From contig NZ_CP073106.1 in the NCBI RefSeq assembly GCF_018138085.1, forward strand, positions 22,676 to 86,675: a DNA stretch of 64,000 nucleotides. Direction: 5' to 3'. Below the pieces are notes generated by a model. The model saw nothing but the letters and a program-made list of their open reading frames with translations, ran no database searches and had not been told where the DNA came from. Position 1 is the stretch's first letter, and every line of letters begins with the position of its first letter. Source of the DNA: Stutzerimonas stutzeri (GTDB lineage Bacteria > Pseudomonadota > Gammaproteobacteria > Pseudomonadales > Pseudomonadaceae). Positions 24,919-34,023 of this stretch are shown one piece after another. A program made the translations under genes and the position numbers.

Positions 24919-25404
24919 GTGCCTAGCGAAGAACACAACACACTCACCGTTCTAGGCGCGAGATGGCTCAAGCGCAACGGCTTCGCCGTGGTGGCAACGG
25001 AGCTCACGTGCATCGGCAGCCGAGAGCAGCCAGACGTTATCGGTTTCCGTAGCTCTTGCTCGGCAATCATCGAGGTCAAAGTGAGCCGGGCGGACTTTTT
25101 CGCCGATCGGAAAAAGCCTGAGCGCGCGCGGGGGGGCTTGGGCATTTACCGCTTTTACCTGTGCCCCGAAGGCCTGATTAATCCGGAAGAGGTGCCGCTT
25201 CGCTGGGGGCTGCTGTATGCGAAGGGACGCAGCGTTGAACCTATCGTCAAACCAAGCGGCAATCTGTGGCCGTCTCTATCGATGCATCCAGAGCTGGCTG
25301 TGATCGCCGACGATTGGGTCGCCTTCCAACATACGCCTGACTATTCAGCCGAAAGACAGGCTCTGTTTTCGATTGCGCGCCGGCTTAGTGGCGGTCGCAC
25401 TTAG
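24919..25404 (+). CDS. PD-(D/E)XK nuclease-like protein
   Basis: A 161-residue protein with the hallmarks of a small restriction-endonuclease fold: an early Glu (ATEL, about residue 29), PDVIGF (about 39-44) and EVKVSR (about 53-58), i.e. the E...PD...ExK triad. It resembles MmcB-like DNA repair proteins. It starts with GTG behind AGGAAAA. It could process DNA during plasmid entry or in repair; substrate unknown. The fold call rests on these motifs only. Confidence 0.6.
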   Translation: MPSEEHNTLTVLGARWLKRNGFAVVATELTCIGSREQPDVIGFRSSCSAIIEVKVSRADFFADRKKPERARGGLGIYRFYLCPEGLINPEEVPLRWGLLYAKGRSVEPIVKPSGNLWPSLSMHPELAVIADDWVAFQHTPDYSAERQALFSIARRLSGGRT

Positions 25405-25420
25405 GAATAGGTAATCAGTC

Positions 25421-25984
25421 ATGCTTCGCGCGCCGATGTTACATGCTCACAGTTTTCACCAGCACGCTGTAGACGAAACCGGCATGCCGAATATGGACTA
25501 CGAGATGTTCTACCAACAGGGCATTAGCTGCTACTGCTGGGGGCTTCCAACGCCGTATATCCGCCGGGCATTGCGTGCAGTCTGCAAGCGTTATGCACAA
25601 CGTTTCGGCCCAATCGCGTTCTGGCAGTTGCGCGCTTTTGCATATGGGCTTCGAGGCTGGAATGATGGAGGACAACGGCAGCGATTCGTCAACACTGACT
25701 ATCGCTGGCCATTACCTCCGGATATAGCTTGGGAGGTAGTCGTGTGCCTTTACCCCGATGGTATGTGTGACCTCGATTTTGTGCATCCAGTAAGTCGCCG
25801 CTTCTGGTCCGAAGACAACGGTTTTCTTGAACTGCCATCGTATGACCGGTCAATGCTCGGTGGCTGGTGGTTTGAAGAAATGGGCTTTGAGGTGATGCAG
25901 ATGCAACCTGCTATGCAGGTACGCGTTACTGAAGAAACTGAAAAGCCATCTCACTTAGCCATTGTGCGGCGAAAGCTCCAGTAA
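25421..25984 (+). CDS. 187-residue Trp/Tyr-rich protein, unknown
   Basis: A soluble protein rich in aromatic residues (CYCWGLP, RGWNDGG, GGWWFEEMGF). The start used is 25421; an internal start at 25481 (MPNMDYEMF) is possible. Lies 16 bases after the nuclease-like gene. No family recognised. Confidence 0.55.
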   Translation: MLRAPMLHAHSFHQHAVDETGMPNMDYEMFYQQGISCYCWGLPTPYIRRALRAVCKRYAQRFGPIAFWQLRAFAYGLRGWNDGGQRQRFVNTDYRWPLPPDIAWEVVVCLYPDGMCDLDFVHPVSRRFWSEDNGFLELPSYDRSMLGGWWFEEMGFEVMQMQPAMQVRVTEETEKPSHLAIVRRKLQ

Positions 25985-26058
25985 CTTGCGGAAGCCGCTG
26001 GCGAAGTGCGGGTTGAAGCTGTGCTAGTCTGAGCTCGTCGAATCGATCGGGAACGAGC

Positions 26059-26256
26059 ATGACGAAAGATGAGCTACGTGCAGAGCTGGAGCGCCAGAAA
26101 CAACGTTTTGAGGCGGTCTATGGCGGTGAGGTTGTCACTTATGCGCCACAGCCTGAGCCGGAGCGGAAGCCGTGGAGGAAGCGCCCTAGCCTGCTGGATG
26201 AGGCCTTCCAGGAGGAGCTCCGCAAAGAGCGGAAGCGCCAGGCGGAATGTTCCTGA
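26059..26256 (+). CDS. 65-residue charged protein, unknown
   Basis: A highly charged small protein, mostly helical (KDELRAELERQKQRFEAVYG and the basic C-terminal EELRKERKRQAE). Preceded by GGGAACGAGC. It resembles small plasmid proteins seen near regulators, but the family is not identified. It ends before an array of palindrome-rich modules. Confidence 0.5.
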   Translation: MTKDELRAELERQKQRFEAVYGGEVVTYAPQPEPERKPWRKRPSLLDEAFQEELRKERKRQAECS

Positions 26257-26360
26257 TCCAAGCGCCCCGCCATACGATCAACGGCCAGCATCTTCGTTCT
26301 TTGACCACTCCAGCACATCGGTATTGAGGCTGCTGGTCACCTTCTTTTTCCCGGCTTTTC

Positions 26361-26860
26361 CCTCGGTGCGCTCGACGTCGACCAGGTGCTGTTGCTGATC
26401 GGCGCCGGCGCAGGCGGCGCGGAACTGGTTGGTGAAGCCCTGCAGGGCGCGGTGGCCATCACTAGGTGCTGACGCTGCATGCGTGCTCGAGGCTGTCCGC
26501 CGGCGGCGTTGCCGGCTAGGCCGGCTTGGAGGTGGAGCTGCTGCAGACCCGCCCCTTTCCTGGGCGCGGAGCTGGATCCTCGATCTGCTCGACGTCGACC
26601 AGGTGCTGTTGCCGATCGGCGCCGGCGGCGCGGATCTGGTTGTGGAGCTCCTGCAGGGCGCGGTGGCCATCACCAGGTGCTGATGCTGTGCGCGTGCTCG
26701 AGGCTGTCCGCCGGCGGCGTTGCCGGCCAGGCCGGGGCGGTGGTGAAGCTGCCGCAGGCCCTCCCCCGGGCGCGGAGTTGGATCCTCGGTGCGCTCGAGG
26801 GCGACCAGGGGCGGTTGCTGCTGATCGGCGCCGGCGATGCGGATCTGCGCGCGCTTTCTG
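26361..26860 (+). repeat. palindrome-rich module array 2, without the 210-bp element
   Basis: About two and a half modules in direct repeat (landmark TGGCCATCAC at 26453 and 26664, spacing 211). It ends against the kfrA stop codon without any 210-bp element, so modules can exist alone. More diverged than other arrays (for example CATCACTAGG). Positions 26257-26360 hold no supported gene. Confidence 0.75.
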
Positions 26861-26875
26861 CCGGTGCCAGATGTA

Positions 26876-27841
26876 CTATTTTTTCGGGACACTGGGCTTC
26901 TTTGCGGCGGCGGGCTTGGGGCCTGCAGCTCCGCCCGTTTTCTTTAGCGCGGCCTCAAGAGCTTTAACCTGGGCCAGCGCTGCATTTTCTCGTCCTGTGG
27001 CCTCGGCGGCGGCGCGCTCAGCGGCCCTCACATCATCCCGAAGGTTTTTCAACTCAGCTTTCGCTTGTTTCAATTGTTCCGCATTGGATTCGAGCTGGGC
27101 AGTGGCTGTAGCCAATTTATCAGTGGTCTGACGAAGCTCGCCACGCAGCCTCAACGCGACTTCTGCGTCTTCGACGTGCTGCCTTTCTGCTTGAGCCATA
27201 GCACCTCTGGCCTGGGCTTCATTTTCGCGCGCAGCCTGTTCGGCGCGGCGACTAGAGGCAACCTGTTCCTTAAGCTCCTCCTCACGTTTTGCGAAATCCG
27301 TCGCTGCTTCCCTTGCTGACTTCTCTGATGCAGCTAGCTGTGCTTGCAGTTGAGCCATCTCAACGTGCTGTCTTTGCTTCGCCGATTCTGCATCGGCGAG
27401 CTGCTGCTGCAGCTCAAGCACTCGAGCCTGAGCCTCATCGAATTGCCGCTCTAGATCTTCTACCGTCTGTGACGCGTCAGCCAATTCCCTTTCAGCCTGC
27501 TCGCGTTGCTCGCCCGCGGCGCGAACAACCTCCCCTACTCGCCTTTCCGCTGCTTTGACTGCCCGATCATTTAGGTCCGTGGCCAGAGTCGAAAGGCGTT
27601 CAGTTAGAGCCTGTGTAACCTGCGAGAGTTGTTCCGCCACCTCAACTGGAAGCTCAGCAACAGGTTCTGCTGACACCACTGACTGGCTTGCCAGGTGCTG
27701 CTCCCAAACCTGCTTAAGTCGGGTTGGGTTTCCACCACCAACTTTCTGACGTAAGGCAAAGCCTGTGACGTTGCGGCCGGACGCCTGCAGAGCTTGGCCT
27801 GCTTCAATGATCTCTTCGGCTGTGAATTCTGCAGGGCGCAT
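26876..27841 (-). CDS. kfrA: KfrA, coiled-coil DNA-binding plasmid protein
   Basis: A 321-residue protein: N-terminal KfrA-type HTH domain (about residues 1-110, with FTAEEIIEAGQALQASGRNV and the GGGNPTRLK turn) followed by a very long Ala/Glu/Gln-rich coiled coil (about 95-295) and a basic AAKKPSVPKK tail. KfrA proteins of IncP-type plasmids bind repeats at their own promoter and help stable inheritance, forming filament-like structures. GGAG stands nine bases before the ATG. Five 8-bp AT-rich direct repeats upstream (27891-27930) are the expected autoregulatory operator. Confidence 0.88.
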   Translation of the reverse strand: MRPAEFTAEEIIEAGQALQASGRNVTGFALRQKVGGGNPTRLKQVWEQHLASQSVVSAEPVAELPVEVAEQLSQVTQALTERLSTLATDLNDRAVKAAERRVGEVVRAAGEQREQAERELADASQTVEDLERQFDEAQARVLELQQQLADAESAKQRQHVEMAQLQAQLAASEKSAREAATDFAKREEELKEQVASSRRAEQAARENEAQARGAMAQAERQHVEDAEVALRLRGELRQTTDKLATATAQLESNAEQLKQAKAELKNLRDDVRAAERAAAEATGRENAALAQVKALEAALKKTGGAAGPKPAAAKKPSVPKK

Positions 27842-27890
27842 AGGTGTTGCTCCAGTGAATGTAATGCAGAGACCTTAGCTCAACCGGATC

Positions 27891-27930
27891 AAATAAACAA
27901 ATAAATAAATAAACGAACTAACAAATAAAT
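27891..27930 (-). promoter_or_regulatory. five 8-bp direct repeats, likely KfrA operator
   Basis: AAATAAAC, AAATAAAT, AAATAAAC, GAACTAAC, AAATAAAT in exact register. A similar run with the shared 13-mer AACTAACAAATAA occurs at 59373-59404 beside the largest module array. Binding by KfrA is inferred from position. Confidence 0.65.
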
Positions 27931-28108
27931 AAAGCCCTGCCCTATGCACGGTGATTGCATGATGCAAGTCTATGAGCCAGAAGCTGCAGCTTGGGGCCCG
28001 GCATGGTGCCACGCGGGCCTTTGCGAACCGACCAAAAAGCATCATTTTTGTTGCGCAGGCATCAGAAATGTTGCATACTGCTCCTGTCGAAACGAACAAG
28101 GACTACAC

Positions 28109-28291
28109 ATGAAGTACAGCGAGTTTCGGCGGTGGTTGAAGGCTCAAGGCGTCAGCTTCGAGCCAGCTAAGGGAAGCCACTTCAAGGCATACTTTGGTGA
28201 CCGCCAGACCATCGTCCCCGACCATGGATCCAAGGAAATTGGCGAAGGGTTGAGGAAGAAGATTCTGAAAGACCTGGGGCTCAAGGAATGA
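28109..28291 (+). CDS. hicA: HicA mRNA interferase toxin
   Basis: A 60-residue HicA toxin: MKYSEFRRWL start, catalytic His in GSHFKAY (about residue 24), then TIVPDHGSKEIGEGLRKKILKDLGL. HicA folds as a double-stranded-RNA-binding domain and cleaves mRNA. AAGGA precedes the ATG; the longer upstream open frame is not needed. hicB follows after 36 bases with its own binding site. A stabilisation module for the plasmid. Confidence 0.92.
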   Translation: MKYSEFRRWLKAQGVSFEPAKGSHFKAYFGDRQTIVPDHGSKEIGEGLRKKILKDLGLKE

Positions 28292-28327
28292 GCCTCAGGG
28301 TTTCCCAGCGAGGTGACGAGGTGAACC

Positions 28328-28750
28328 ATGTTTGATTACCCAGTAATCGTGCACCAGGAAGATGGCTGCGTGTGGATCAGCTCTGACGATGTGCCGGAGC
28401 TGAACAGCGCCGGTGACAACGAGGCCGAGGCGTTGCTGGATGCGGTGGACGGGCTGGAGTCGGCCCTGTCTCTCTACGTTGACCAACGCCGCGCGGTACC
28501 GCTGCCTTCGCCGGCAAAGCCTGGCCAGCCCGTGGTGCGCCTGCCCGCGCTGACTGCCGCCAAGGTCGCGCTGTGGAACGCAATGTGTGCCCAAGGTGTT
28601 GGCAAGGCCGAGATGGCGCGCCGGTTGGGTGTAAATCGCCCGCAGGTGGATCGGCTGGTGGATCTGCTTCACCGCTCGAAGATTGAACAGGTGGAGCATG
28701 CCCTCGCCATCCTGGGGCAACGGCTGGAGATCTCGGTGATCGCAGCCTAG
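28328..28750 (+). CDS. hicB: HicB antitoxin with HTH
   Basis: A 140-residue antitoxin: HicB fold at about residues 1-60 (FDYPVIVHQEDGCVWISSDDVPEL) and a C-terminal XRE-like helix-turn-helix (about 78-120, KAEMARRLGVNRPQVDRLVD) that represses the hicAB promoter. GAGGTG precedes the ATG. Second gene of the hicAB pair, closed by a terminator. Confidence 0.92.
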   Translation: MFDYPVIVHQEDGCVWISSDDVPELNSAGDNEAEALLDAVDGLESALSLYVDQRRAVPLPSPAKPGQPVVRLPALTAAKVALWNAMCAQGVGKAEMARRLGVNRPQVDRLVDLLHRSKIEQVEHALAILGQRLEISVIAA

Positions 28751-28764
28751 TGCCTGAAAGTATG

Positions 28765-28786
28765 AAGCCCGCCACCAGGCGGGCTT
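28765..28786 (+). terminator. terminator of hicAB
   Basis: AAGCCCGCC-ACCA-GGCGGGCTT followed by TTTC, 15 bases after the hicB stop. Confidence 0.88.
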
Positions 28787-28814
28787 TTTCATTGCTGAAC
28801 AAGCGTACCGTTTC

Positions 28815-29118
28815 CGGGCGCGGTGGCCATCACCAGGTGCTGACGCTGCGCGCGTGCTCGAGGCTGTTCGCCGGCGGCGGTACCGGCCAGGCCGGCGCGG
28901 CGGTGGAGCTGCTGCAGGCCTGCCCCCTCCCCTGGATGCGGTGCTGGACCCTCGGCGCGATCGAGGTCGACCAGGTGCTGTTGCTGCCGATCGGCGCCGG
29001 CGGCGCGGATCTGGTTGTGGAGTTCCTGCAGGGCGAGGTGGTCATCACCAGGTGCTGGAGTTGGTGGGTGCGTATATCGGCGACGTTGGACGTTGGACGT
29101 CGGTGTCTGGGTGGGGTT
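28815..29118 (+). repeat. palindrome-rich module array 3 (one module plus linker)
   Basis: One 215-bp module (landmarks at 28824 and 29039) and the linker with the iteron-like CGTATATCGGCGAC (29071-29084) and a short ACGTTGG duplication not present in arrays 1 and 5. Leads into 210-bp element copy 4. No gene. Confidence 0.78.
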
Positions 29119-29328
29119 GTTGGTCAAGGGTCTGCCCGGAAGCCGCAGCGGAGCGGAACCAGCTTGCTGGAGAGCACCGAACGGGTGAGGACAGAAGCGA
29201 AGCGCGCCCTTGCACCAGGAGCTTGAGAAGTAAGGCTCCGCCAGCGGTTCAGGGGGTTTGCTTTTCCCCCTGGGCCGTTGGGGACAGAGGCCGACTCGCT
29301 CCCTTCCCTAGGAAGGGCGGGGGGATGG
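29119..29328 (+). repeat. 210-bp structured element, copy 4
   Basis: CCAGC-TTG-CTGG and CTA-loop variant. Sits between hicAB (plus) and a converging minus-strand gene. Confidence 0.85.
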
Positions 29329-29364
29329 GAACAAGCCGGTGGCAGTCGTAACAATGGCTATCAT

Positions 29365-30063
29365 TTAGCGCATGCGCTGCGCGGTCCTGTTTTTCGGTGC
29401 TACTGATACAGCAGGATCAGCATGTACTTCGGCAGGAGCGTCTAGGGTGATCCGAATATTCGGATTTAGTCGACAGGTTGCTTCTTGTATCGATCCCCAG
29501 TGTCTATATGGCACAGTTCCTACGTTCAGCGGTCGTTCGCTGAACTCCAGATCCGCCGGATGAGCAACAACTTTGAAGTGCTGCCAATCTTCCTGATTCA
29601 TAAGCAAGGCAACAAGATCCGGTCTTTGCATTATTACTACATGGGGTTTGAACACGCCCAATGTATCAGGGTCGGTTCCTTCTTGTATTAAACGCTCGCG
29701 CAATACGTCTTGAACATCCTCGGCCATAGACTTTGATAACCTTTGAAAGGTTATAAAGTCATGATTGTTGATATCCTCCGGCTTCATCATTAGTGGATTT
29801 TGCTTTTGATCTAGCTTTACTAGGAAATCAATGACAGTAAAGTCCATGCGATGCTCATTCGCATAACTGCGCGCCGCCATAAAAGCTTCCTGCTTACTTT
29901 GGTATCCATATAATGCAGAAAAAGCCCCAGGTATGGGGCTTTTGGTCTTTAGGCCACAGTCCTTTAATGCAATCGTTTTCGGTGCGTTTCCCTGATAAAA
30001 ATAAACAGTCGATAGCTCGATAATATGTTCATTCTTCTCGTTCGGGTTCGCCGCTTTCACCAT
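29365..30063 (-). CDS. 232-residue protein, unknown
   Basis: A soluble protein of mixed alpha/beta character, lower in GC than its neighbours. It overlaps the upstream regulator by 35 bases, which suggests one operon. A perfect terminator-like hairpin lies inside the frame (29920-29943). No catalytic motif or family recognised. Confidence 0.62.
   Translation of the reverse strand: MVKAANPNEKNEHIIELSTVYFYQGNAPKTIALKDCGLKTKSPIPGAFSALYGYQSKQEAFMAARSYANEHRMDFTVIDFLVKLDQKQNPLMMKPEDINNHDFITFQRLSKSMAEDVQDVLRERLIQEGTDPDTLGVFKPHVVIMQRPDLVALLMNQEDWQHFKVVAHPADLEFSERPLNVGTVPYRHWGSIQEATCRLNPNIRITLDAPAEVHADPAVSVAPKNRTAQRMR
29920..29943. terminator. intragenic terminator-like hairpin
   Basis: AAAAGCCCC-AGGTAT-GGGGCTTTT, a perfect 9-bp stem with A and T runs on both sides, within the 232-residue gene. 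It could cause premature termination or attenuation of this gene. Confidence 0.5.
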
Positions 30064-30574
30064 TTTTAGTCCAACCCTGAATCAGAACTTTTTCAACGCC
30101 TTGGTGGTCCGCTACCGAACTCACCGCGTTGCGCATGAAGGTGTGACTCTGCTTTGAAGTCATGTTCAGTCTGCGCACAGCTTCGATCCATCGTATTACC
30201 GGTCGGCCTGGCTTGCCGTCATGCTTGATGAGTCGGTAAGCCGATGAGGCTGATCTGCCTGTAAGTGTGGCGAAAACTTCCAAATCCTGGGGGTTATCAG
30301 AATCAAATCCCAGAAATTCAAAAAAATCCTTGACGCTAGGTGGAACGCGAACGGGCGATGACTCCGGGTGGTTCCGGTAGGCATATAAACAAAGCGCCAC
30401 TGCCGGATCCGTGATCGGCTGTGTTGAGCGCTCGGGGCTCGTCAGCTCCTCCCACTTTGCCTTCTGCAGCCCGAAGGCGTCAGCAGCAGCGACCTTTGAA
30501 AGGCCATTTTCCAGCCGCCAGCGCTCCAAGTCGGTACCGCAGATAGGCTCAAGGGGCTTTTTCGTCATGTCCAC
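30029..30574 (-). CDS. putative HTH regulator
   Basis: A 181-residue protein with an N-terminal XRE/Cro-like segment (TDLERWRLENGLSKVAAADA, residues 14-33) and a second helix-turn-helix-like region (GRSASSAYRLIKHDGKPGRP, about 105-124). The first codon is GTG at 30574; an ATG at 30568 would trim two residues. It lies divergently from the KfrB-like gene, with a 240-base gap that should hold both promoters. Likely a transcriptional regulator of itself and the next gene; targets unknown. Confidence 0.6.
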   Translation of the reverse strand: MDMTKKPLEPICGTDLERWRLENGLSKVAAADAFGLQKAKWEELTSPERSTQPITDPAVALCLYAYRNHPESSPVRVPPSVKDFFEFLGFDSDNPQDLEVFATLTGRSASSAYRLIKHDGKPGRPVIRWIEAVRRLNMTSKQSHTFMRNAVSSVADHQGVEKVLIQGWTKNGESGEPEREE

Positions 30575-30816
30575 ACTCTTCTGTTAGTCGAATAGTAGCA
30601 AAGAAGCATCACTTGGTCTGGCGCGCGATGAAATTCCCTCAACAGCAGGGCTCACGCGCACCTTCACAAGCGCCGATTTTTTGCATAGTATACACAATAC
30701 AAAAGACGGTAAGCACGCAAACAACACCGCCTTCGACCCCTTTGCTCAGCTGTAGTTCAGGACGGATGGGCAAGGACGCAGGCAGCGTAATCACCACGCT
30801 ACATAAGGGAATGGCC

Positions 30817-33030
30817 ATGAGCGCAGAGTCAGACGCACAAATGCAGCATTTCGTAAGCGCTGTCTACAGTCAAAACGACGCGAGCGGCGCCGATGTGAGC
30901 CAGGTTGCGCTGGCTAGCATCGAGTCGAGATCGATTAGCTTCTCTCGCTGGAAGGAATCGGCCGATGAAGCGGGAGAACCAGGTGTAATCCCAGAGCGGT
31001 TGCTGCGTCACTGGGTCGATGCCGATATCGCCAGTTTCCGCAGCTTGGAAGGTGATGTTGATGCTGAGATTGCGGCGGACAACATCGCTGCAAACTATCG
31101 GCTTTACGACGAATACTGCAAGGAAATGCAAGCCCTCGCAGGGGATGTAGCCGCGCGAGTAGACGAGCTGAATGCCGCGAGCCGCCGGCGCGGGATTGAG
31201 CAGGATCGGGTTTCAGCAAGAGACCTGGTCGCGCGCTTACGCGACACCGAGTCTCAAAGGAACCTACCGGCAGATACATCGGATTTGGATGGTTTCACCG
31301 GAGGCGGTTCGAGTGCTACCGACTCGCCGGTTGAGCCGATTGTTGTTCGCCAGATCCTCGAGAGCATCACCTATAAGACCCAGGTTGATGGCAGTGTCAT
31401 GTACCTAGTGCACGAGCGCCCTGCCTTTACTGACCACGGTCGTCACATTCTCTTAGATAAAAAAGCACTGCTCGATGATGAAGCAATTCTCGCGGCGGTG
31501 TTGCTTGCAAAGGAAAAGTACGGCGGTGCCTTTTCTCTGACAGGCTCGGAGGAGTTCAAGCGCAGGGCGCTCGAAGTGATCGCTAAGAACAATATCGAGG
31601 TCAAGCTCAAAAGCCCCGCACAAGAAATGATGCTGCGAGAAGTTGCAGAGAAGTACCCGGATTACAAGTTCAAACCCAAAATGCCAATGGAGCTGCAGGC
31701 GACGAGCGAAGCTGAGCCCGTCGATCAGCCCCTCGAAAGCGCGAGTGCAACAGCGCAGTCCGAAAGCGAGAGCACAACAGCCAGCAAAGCTCTTCGCAGC
31801 TACGCGGGGCGTGTACTGTCCCATGGCGCGGCTAATTATAACAATGATCCAGACGAGAACATGAGCTACTTCGTGAAACTCGAAACGGATGAAGGCGAGG
31901 AAACAGTTTGGGGGGTCGACCTCAAACGGGCGATGTCTGAAACCGTTGCCGGCGTAGGTGACATCGTTGCGCTTGAGTTCCAGGGCAAGCAGCCAGTTAC
32001 AGTTACCGGTCCTGATCGCGACGAGACAGGCAAGATTATCGGTACGAAGCAGATCGAAACGAGCCGCAATACCTGGGCGGTATCGATAACACAGAAGTGC
32101 CAGGCAAGTGATGATTCGTCCACTTCTGACTCAACGACTATTCACAGCTCCGATAGCGTTGAGGACATACGTCCAGTTAAAGCGATTCATTGGTGGGAAA
32201 CTCAATCCTCGATAATCAATGAGCATGTCGCAGATTCCAATGAGCGTTCGCTGCTGCTTCAAGAACTTGGTGAAAAGCCAAGTGAAGATGCTGTGTATTG
32301 GTTCGACTCTGCTGGCAATTACGTAGAGAACCCAAGTATCGACGCATTGCGTTCTTATGAACATAAGCAGTTCAACAAACAACTTCATAGTCAGGAGGCG
32401 AGCCAACCAGATACCCGCGAAGTAGAGGCAATTGATTCAGCAATCAATCACATGAGGGACTACAGCATGTCTGATACCGAGAACAAACATCCGGTGCTTC
32501 GCGGGGTAGCGAAAGACCCCGAGACTGGCGAGTTTGAAACCAGCGTTTTGCTTTTCAAAGGCAAGGGCGATTACCTGCAGGGCTTTATCAAAGTCGACGG
32601 CGTAAAGCAGCAAGTGTTGGCTCATCTGAACGAGCGCAAACCCGACGAATCCACCGGTGAGATCAAACCCAACTTCATCAAGCTTTCCAAGGCTGTTGGC
32701 CAGGGCGACGACACCCAATGGCAAGAACTCGGCTTCGGCAATGCCGTGAACAAGCGAAACGATGGCAAACAAGTCTACTTCGACGAGGTGCTGTTCAACG
32801 TCGATGGTAAGACCATCGGCGCGCGGGTGGGCAAGTTCGTTGACGAAGAAATGCATCGCAAGCTGGGCTTCCTGGAAGAGCGGATCGCGCGCCCCGAGAA
32901 GGACAAGGCTCCTGCAGAAGGCACTCAAGACCCAAAGCAGAAGGCGCCGGCGGCAACTCCGGAGCAGGCCGCTCCGGTGGAAACAGCCGGCGCCCGCGCA
33001 CCGCGAAAGCCTAGGGCTGCCCGCGCTTAA
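30817..33030 (+). CDS. KfrB/LPD7-domain plasmid protein
   Basis: A 737-residue protein. An LPD7-type domain (about residues 180-295, with SVMYLVHERPAFTDHGRHI and LAKEKYGGAFSLTGSEEFK) is followed by a KfrB-like domain (about 325-425: RVLSHGAANYNNDP, MSYFVKLETDEGEETVWGVD). A further beta-rich region (about 560-690) and a Pro/Ala/Lys tail complete it. LPD7 often accompanies relaxases or large plasmid proteins, and KfrB partners KfrA. No relaxase catalytic motif is visible. The start at 30817 has AAGGGA seven bases upstream. Probably involved in plasmid stability or transfer accessory functions. Confidence 0.68.
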   Translation: MSAESDAQMQHFVSAVYSQNDASGADVSQVALASIESRSISFSRWKESADEAGEPGVIPERLLRHWVDADIASFRSLEGDVDAEIAADNIAANYRLYDEYCKEMQALAGDVAARVDELNAASRRRGIEQDRVSARDLVARLRDTESQRNLPADTSDLDGFTGGGSSATDSPVEPIVVRQILESITYKTQVDGSVMYLVHERPAFTDHGRHILLDKKALLDDEAILAAVLLAKEKYGGAFSLTGSEEFKRRALEVIAKNNIEVKLKSPAQEMMLREVAEKYPDYKFKPKMPMELQATSEAEPVDQPLESASATAQSESESTTASKALRSYAGRVLSHGAANYNNDPDENMSYFVKLETDEGEETVWGVDLKRAMSETVAGVGDIVALEFQGKQPVTVTGPDRDETGKIIGTKQIETSRNTWAVSITQKCQASDDSSTSDSTTIHSSDSVEDIRPVKAIHWWETQSSIINEHVADSNERSLLLQELGEKPSEDAVYWFDSAGNYVENPSIDALRSYEHKQFNKQLHSQEASQPDTREVEAIDSAINHMRDYSMSDTENKHPVLRGVAKDPETGEFETSVLLFKGKGDYLQGFIKVDGVKQQVLAHLNERKPDESTGEIKPNFIKLSKAVGQGDDTQWQELGFGNAVNKRNDGKQVYFDEVLFNVDGKTIGARVGKFVDEEMHRKLGFLEERIARPEKDKAPAEGTQDPKQKAPAATPEQAAPVETAGARAPRKPRAARA

Positions 33031-33061
33031 AAACGTCGTTCTTAACTCTCAGGTACCCGTC

Positions 33062-33589
33062 ATGAAAAAATCAATCTGTAGCGTACTTCTCCTAGTGCTC
33101 TTTCTGGCCGTAGATGCTCAAGCGGCTACTTGCCGTGCAGGCGAAGCGGCAGTACGCGGCAGTCAGACGGGATACGAAGAGGACAAGACCGCCGCCAACG
33201 AAACGTCGGAGAAGGAGCTCTCCTTCTCCGACGCCCTGGAGCAATGTGTCGGTGGTATCAGTGGCGCGCAAACGTCGCCTTCTTTCGGCGGGGGCGGTGG
33301 ACTCAGCGACATGCTCGATCAGCTGGTCAACAGGGTTTGCCGTATCGCCAGGGAGCGAATCAACGGCGAGCTCGATACAGACTCGAAACGCCGAATGGCT
33401 GCAGCGTTGCAGAACATATACCGCGACTATGAGGCTAACCAGGCTAGTCAGCCCTCCTCCACATCTTCCAGTAGTGCTTCTGCGCAATCGGGAGCGCCCT
33501 CTACGGCTGTTCAATCGCCAGTATCCACGCCTGCCATTGAACCATCTCAGAATGATCAAAGTGCCTTTTGGCAAAGCATCTGGAAGTAG
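33062..33589 (+). CDS. secreted protein, unknown
   Basis: A 175-residue protein with a clear signal peptide (residues 1-21, AQA cleavage), three cysteines (ATCRAG, EQCVGG, NRVCRIA) and a Ser/Pro/Ala-rich C-terminal tail. It lies immediately upstream of the pilM-like gene, so a role in pilus or channel assembly is likely. No family recognised. Start ATG at 33062 follows the KfrB-like stop by 31 bases. Confidence 0.68.
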   Translation: MKKSICSVLLLVLFLAVDAQAATCRAGEAAVRGSQTGYEEDKTAANETSEKELSFSDALEQCVGGISGAQTSPSFGGGGGLSDMLDQLVNRVCRIARERINGELDTDSKRRMAAALQNIYRDYEANQASQPSSTSSSSASAQSGAPSTAVQSPVSTPAIEPSQNDQSAFWQSIWK

Positions 33590-33591
33590 CT

Positions 33592-34023
33592 ATGCCGTTA
33601 ATTCTGATTTTCTTAGTCGCGATGCTTACCGGGATCTATTTTCTTTCAGAAAATAGTGAGGCATCTAAGATCGATTCGTTCACTGCGGAAAACAACGTCC
33701 GCGTAACGAACATGCTTATCTACAGAAATGCCGTCACCTTATTTGCTGAAGCAAACCCCTCTTACACCGGAGTTGTGCCCGACAACAACCTATCGCTGCC
33801 AACCTGGTTCAGGAAGATGAACGATATAGGAAACTATGTCGCTACTGGTAAAGCATATGTCTATGCACAGGGGCGTTCTGAACTAGCCTATGCTTTAGCT
33901 GAAAAAACAGAGTCCATCGCTGTCGGTATAAAGAAAAATGGGGTGCTGGTACATCCCTCAGAAGGTAATACCGGAATTGCTGTTCCAGCAAGCGTGCCGG
34001 ATGAATCTGTGGTGATCCTATAA
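33592..34023 (+). CDS. pilM: PilM-like thin-pilus protein
   Basis: A 143-residue protein with an N-terminal membrane helix (residues 2-18) and a small periplasmic domain. Size, topology and neighbourhood fit PilM of the IncI (R64) thin-pilus system, a ~145-residue protein required for pilus formation. The start at 33592 has GGAAG eight bases upstream and trims an unlikely eight-residue extension. The stop overlaps the next ATG as TAATG. Assignment is by resemblance and context. Confidence 0.65.
   Translation: MPLILIFLVAMLTGIYFLSENSEASKIDSFTAENNVRVTNMLIYRNAVTLFAEANPSYTGVVPDNNLSLPTWFRKMNDIGNYVATGKAYVYAQGRSELAYALAEKTESIAVGIKKNGVLVHPSEGNTGIAVPASVPDESVVIL

Noticed and set aside
26278..26892. Minus-strand open frame through array 2 ending in a unique protein-like tail
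   Set aside because: Most of it is module sequence. The unique tail near 26278-26360 may be a remnant of an interrupted gene, but no start or family is visible.
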